Assembly (NCBI GenBank): GCA_026710945.1
Contig: JAPOQA010000060.1
Span: 1 to 55,967, forward strand
Direction of reading: 5' to 3'
Source of the DNA: Chloroflexota bacterium
GTDB taxonomy: Bacteria > Chloroflexota > UBA11872 > VXOZ01
Length of the DNA stretch: 55,967 nt
Shown: positions 53,745-55,967 of the stretch, piece after piece
How the letters are laid out: each line of letters opens with the position of its first letter
How positions within the stretch are numbered: the first letter of the stretch is position 1
The notes under the pieces: model-generated
The model's input: only the letters and a program-made list of their open reading frames with translations
Databases searched by the model: none
What the model was told of the DNA's origin: nothing
Position numbers and translations under genes: made by a program

Positions 53745-54584
53745 ATGCCACGCATCTTATCCGTCGTTCTCGCACTCATTCTCCTACTCCTCTCCGCGGT
53801 GCCACTGCCTGCTGACGAAATCGACCCGCGCCTGCAAGATGCCCTGAACATGATCGAGGAAACTTGGCCGGGGGGCGTTTACGGTGAATATAGTGCAGTG
53901 ACCACGAAAGACCCAAAGTTCACCTTTGGCCACATCGAGCACCTGGCGCAGTACACCATTTCCACAAACACCATCACGGTTGACGAATCCATGCGCCACC
54001 AACCGCTCGAAGTGATTGCCTACCTGCTGGTGCACGAGCTGTTCCATGCGGGCCATCCCTGGACGAAGTACGGAGAAAAGCCGAAGGGCGGGGAAGGATT
54101 AGCCATTGATTATTGCTTTATGAATGAACATTTTGCCGAAAACAGAGCGGCGTGGTGGTGGAGCAAAAGGTACGGGGAAGCGGGACACCCCGACACGGAC
54201 AACGCCCGCGTTAGACATGCCAACTACGCCGCGTGGTTGTTTCGTCAGGACTATAGAGACATTGAAAACGGCAAAGAAGCCAATCGATTTAAGGACTTCA
54301 TGCGCGAGCTTCTCAAGGACTACTGCAAGCTAGGGCAGACAGCGGCGCCAGTGCCCACACCTACGCCGGCACCGCAGCAGAGCGCAACTAACCGCATTGC
54401 GGCGCTAGAGCGGCGCATCGCAGCGTTGGAGCGCCGCATTCAGCAGATGGAGAATACCGGCAACAGCGACCAGCACACGCACCGCTGCGGAACCACCTTG
54501 CTTGGTCGTGGCCAGCATACGCACTATCCGGCTAGCTGGCTCCTCGATGACCCCGGGCACGAGCATCAGATTCAGTGTCAGTAA
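53745..54584 (+). CDS. Secreted metallopeptidase-like protein with coiled coil and His-rich tail
   Basis: A protein of 279 residues from ATG 53745 (AAGGGGG 6 nt upstream). The signal peptide is ILSVVLALILLLLSAVPLPA. The body has VIAYLLVHELFHAGHPWTKY, carrying a zinc-binding H-E-x-x-H, and an alanine/tryptophan-rich helical part. A TPTPAP linker and a coiled coil (RIAALERRIAALERRIQQME) lead to a tail with QHTHRC, GQHTHYP and PGHEHQIQC, probably metal-binding. The coil resembles that upstream of the DUF4238 gene. It uses the leader from repeat A. Confidence 0.65.
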   Translation: MPRILSVVLALILLLLSAVPLPADEIDPRLQDALNMIEETWPGGVYGEYSAVTTKDPKFTFGHIEHLAQYTISTNTITVDESMRHQPLEVIAYLLVHELFHAGHPWTKYGEKPKGGEGLAIDYCFMNEHFAENRAAWWWSKRYGEAGHPDTDNARVRHANYAAWLFRQDYRDIENGKEANRFKDFMRELLKDYCKLGQTAAPVPTPTPAPQQSATNRIAALERRIAALERRIQQMENTGNSDQHTHRCGTTLLGRGQHTHYPASWLLDDPGHEHQIQCQ

Positions 54585-54647
54585 AACGAGGATTGATTCG
54601 CTGGTAGAAGATGGGTTGTTAGAAGCATTGCCTAAAGGAGGCGAGCA

Positions 54648-54872
54648 ATGGCGAGTCCGATACGTCCACTGAATTGGGTTGTAGTCACGAAGGATGGTGC
54701 CGATGCTAGCCTGAAAGCTGCAATCGAACGTCTCAACAAGATTGGATACCGTCTGTACACGATCAGACCGGGTTCAAACAACTCACGAAAGTTTGTTGTC
54801 ATTGGTGAGAGCTTCCAAGGCAGTAGCGTCGAAGAGTCGTCCTGGAGCGAGAACCTCAACACCCCCAGATAG
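54648..54872 (+). CDS. Small DUF4177-like protein
   Basis: A 74-residue protein with AAAGGAGG before the ATG. The pattern WVVVTKDGADASLKAAIERL, then NKIGYRLYTIRPG and SRKFVVIGESF is a short alpha/beta domain like DUF4177. The C-terminal half (YRLYTIRPG to SENLNTPR) is repeated in the chimeric ORF at 31763. It is followed by a small coiled-coil/membrane protein in the same direction. Confidence 0.6.
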   Translation: MASPIRPLNWVVVTKDGADASLKAAIERLNKIGYRLYTIRPGSNNSRKFVVIGESFQGSSVEESSWSENLNTPR

Positions 54873-54910
54873 TCACGTATGGAGAACCTCCTGGATAGAG
54901 AAGCAGAATC

Positions 54911-55132
54911 TTGGCGATAATTGCACCTGAAGAGACAGACGTAGAGAGTAGGCTCGCCAGCATCGAAGAACGCCTGATTGTAATTGAGACGCGCATGGAA
55001 ACGTTCGCCACCAAAGCCGACCTGCGTCAACTAGAGGTGCAGATGGTCAAATGGATGGTCGGCGTGCAAGTCATCCTGATACTGGCGTTGGTGGCCGTGT
55101 TTGCTGGGTTTGCTCAAGTCTTTTGGTACTAG
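54911..55132 (+). CDS. Small coiled-coil membrane-anchored protein
   Basis: A 73-residue frame from TTG 54911, with a heptad-rich segment (VESRLASIEERLIVIETRME) and one C-terminal transmembrane helix (VQVILILALVAVFAGFAQVF). This layout recalls DUF1640-like or XhlA-like anchored coiled coils. A strong terminator follows 34 nt downstream, supporting transcription in this direction. Confidence 0.55.
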   Translation: MAIIAPEETDVESRLASIEERLIVIETRMETFATKADLRQLEVQMVKWMVGVQVILILALVAVFAGFAQVFWY

Positions 55133-55166
55133 CTGGCAGTCGATCACGCAGTTGGTAAAAGACAGA

Positions 55167-55193
55167 CCCCCCGGCGCTGGCCGGGGGGTTTTT
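55167..55193 (+). terminator. Rho-independent terminator
   Basis: Stem CCCCCCGGC/GCCGGGGGG with a 4-base loop, immediately followed by TTTTT. It ends the plus-strand transcript that carries the two small genes upstream. Confidence 0.9.
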
Positions 55194-55230
55194 CCTGATC
55201 CTCTCGCGGCAGGATGCGCCTATCGCCGCC

Positions 55231-55337
55231 TGGGCATGTACGCCGCAGAAATCGACCAAACACACCAGGCGATCCTCGAAACCGCACTTGCGGAATACCT
55301 CAACCGCGTAATTACGTAATAACGTAAATCAACTTGC
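55231..55337 (+). pseudogene. Relic of the RHH partition gene 3' end
   Basis: The segment encoding MYAAEIDQTHQAILETALAE with YLNRVIT matches the last 30 codons of the gene at 52264 plus about 20 bases downstream, at close to 90% identity. No start is present. It is a duplicated remnant of the partition locus. Confidence 0.8.
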
Positions 55338-55359
55338 CGACGTAGAAGCCCAGGAGTAG

Positions 55360-55967
55360 CTAGCCAGGCTTCTTCGCCTCAATCCAGTCGTTGTACTGCC
55401 TGCAGAATTCCTGTTTCTGCGCGTCTGTCAACTGTTCCATCTCAGCAAGCCCAACCGCTGTATTGGGATCCACATCGGGCCAACGACGGCTAAAATTCTC
55501 GGCAAATGCCGTTGTTTGATCCTCCCTTAGACTTGGGTGGCTAACTACGCAGCCGGGGTGCACTAGGAACGCGGAGTAGAAAACTGGCTCATCTTCTAGC
55601 GCAAAACTGTAACCTGCTGCGAGATACATCCTTAGGACTAGAGGGGCAGACCCCGTGAGGTAAGCAAGACGATTTGCAACGTTCTGTACGTTGGCGCTTG
55701 AGGCTTCTTCTTGCAGTTTGTCCACAAGGTAGCCGACAAGTATTTCACGGGCAAGTCTAGGCTCACGCGGACTGTCGAGTATCTCTACAGCAGGAGTGGC
55801 AGTTGCCGTAGGAACCGGTGTTGGCATGGGAGTGGATGCCGCAGTAGCAACTTGCGTTGGGGGAGTCGGCCAAACGACCTGTGTCCTACTTGCAGTCGCC
55901 CCACCTCCCCCAGTGCAACGGAACTGGTCTAAGTACGCCTCGCGATCATCGTAGAATTGCTCTCTTG
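55360..55967 (-). CDS. Modular lipoprotein (3' part; same gene as 1-1419)
   Basis: The C-terminal part of the lipoprotein that begins at 1419. Joined at 1/55872, the frame passes from WPTPPTQVATAAS through a MPTPVPTATATPA linker into a third, different module (EPRLAREILVGYLVDKLQEE, APLVLRMYLAAGYSFALED, EMEQLTDAQKQEFCRQYNDW) and stops at 55360. Bases 55873-55967 are the terminal overlap and repeat the coding sequence at 1-95. If the start were taken inside this part alone, the result would be an artificial protein without signal peptide. Confidence 0.7.
   Translation of the reverse strand, partial: REQFYDDREAYLDQFRCTGGGGATASRTQVVWPTPPTQVATAASTPMPTPVPTATATPAVEILDSPREPRLAREILVGYLVDKLQEEASSANVQNVANRLAYLTGSAPLVLRMYLAAGYSFALEDEPVFYSAFLVHPGCVVSHPSLREDQTTAFAENFSRRWPDVDPNTAVGLAEMEQLTDAQKQEFCRQYNDWIEAKKPG
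55873..55967. repeat. Terminal direct repeat, right copy
   Basis: Identical to 1-95. See the left copy. Confidence 0.9.

Overview
The window is a GC-rich bacterial contig. Its last 95 bases (55873-55967) repeat its first 95 exactly, and one long reading frame stays open across the join. It is therefore probably a complete circle of 55,872 bp, read here with a k-mer overlap. Frequent GTG/TTG starts, tandem AIM24 genes, fused GAF-PAS-kinase-regulator architecture and many secreted Thr/Pro-linker lipoproteins suggest Chloroflexota, probably an uncultured lineage (inference). Relics of a ParA/ribbon-helix-helix partition pair, two decayed CHC2/TOPRIM primase-like genes, a MobC-like RHH protein and a tyrosine recombinase point to plasmid or integrated-element ancestry. 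I see no intact replication initiator.

Layout. 1-6.3 kb: a lipoprotein crossing the circle join, a DUF6884 gene, an Ig-plus-deacetylase-like protein, two decayed primase-like genes and an RHH gene. 6.5-24.8 kb: a dense defence island. It holds a HEPN protein, a Phd/VapC toxin-antitoxin pair, a four-gene type III CBASS operon (CD-NTase, HORMA, TRIP13-like ATPase, DUF6602 nuclease-like protein), and a type I restriction-modification operon. Inside that operon sit a TIR-SLOG-TIR trio reminiscent of Thoeris and an AlbA/Schlafen-type gene. A YgjP metallopeptidase, a solitary CRISPR-repeat-like sequence and a DUF4238 gene follow. 24.8-26.3 kb: recombinase with a probable frameshift and an inverted-repeat site. 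26.5-28.9 kb: one large hybrid histidine kinase.

28.9-38.9 kb is a shuffled accessory zone: leucine-rich-repeat and lipoprotein genes, an SSS symporter, three AIM24 genes and several gene fragments, linked by direct repeats of 49-248 bp. One ORF is a clear chimera of two other genes in the window. 39.2-51.1 kb: a complete type I-E CRISPR-Cas system (cas3, cas8e, cse2, cas7, cas5, cas6e, cas1, cas2) with 37 full repeats plus a degenerate terminal one. The operon is interrupted by a MITE-like element, and a long hairpin lies behind cas3. 51.1-55.9 kb: transposase relics, partition-gene relics, a second copy of the 248-bp leader repeat, a secreted metallopeptidase-like protein and the 3' end of the lipoprotein from position 1.

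The main biological theme is stacked anti-phage immunity: nucleotide signalling (CBASS, TIR/SLOG), DNA modification/restriction and CRISPR on one element. The most original candidates are the TIR-SLOG-TIR cassette embedded between hsdS and hsdR, and the CBASS operon whose only effector candidate is a DUF6602 PD-(D/E)XK-like protein. All calls are from reading the sequence; no database search was run.
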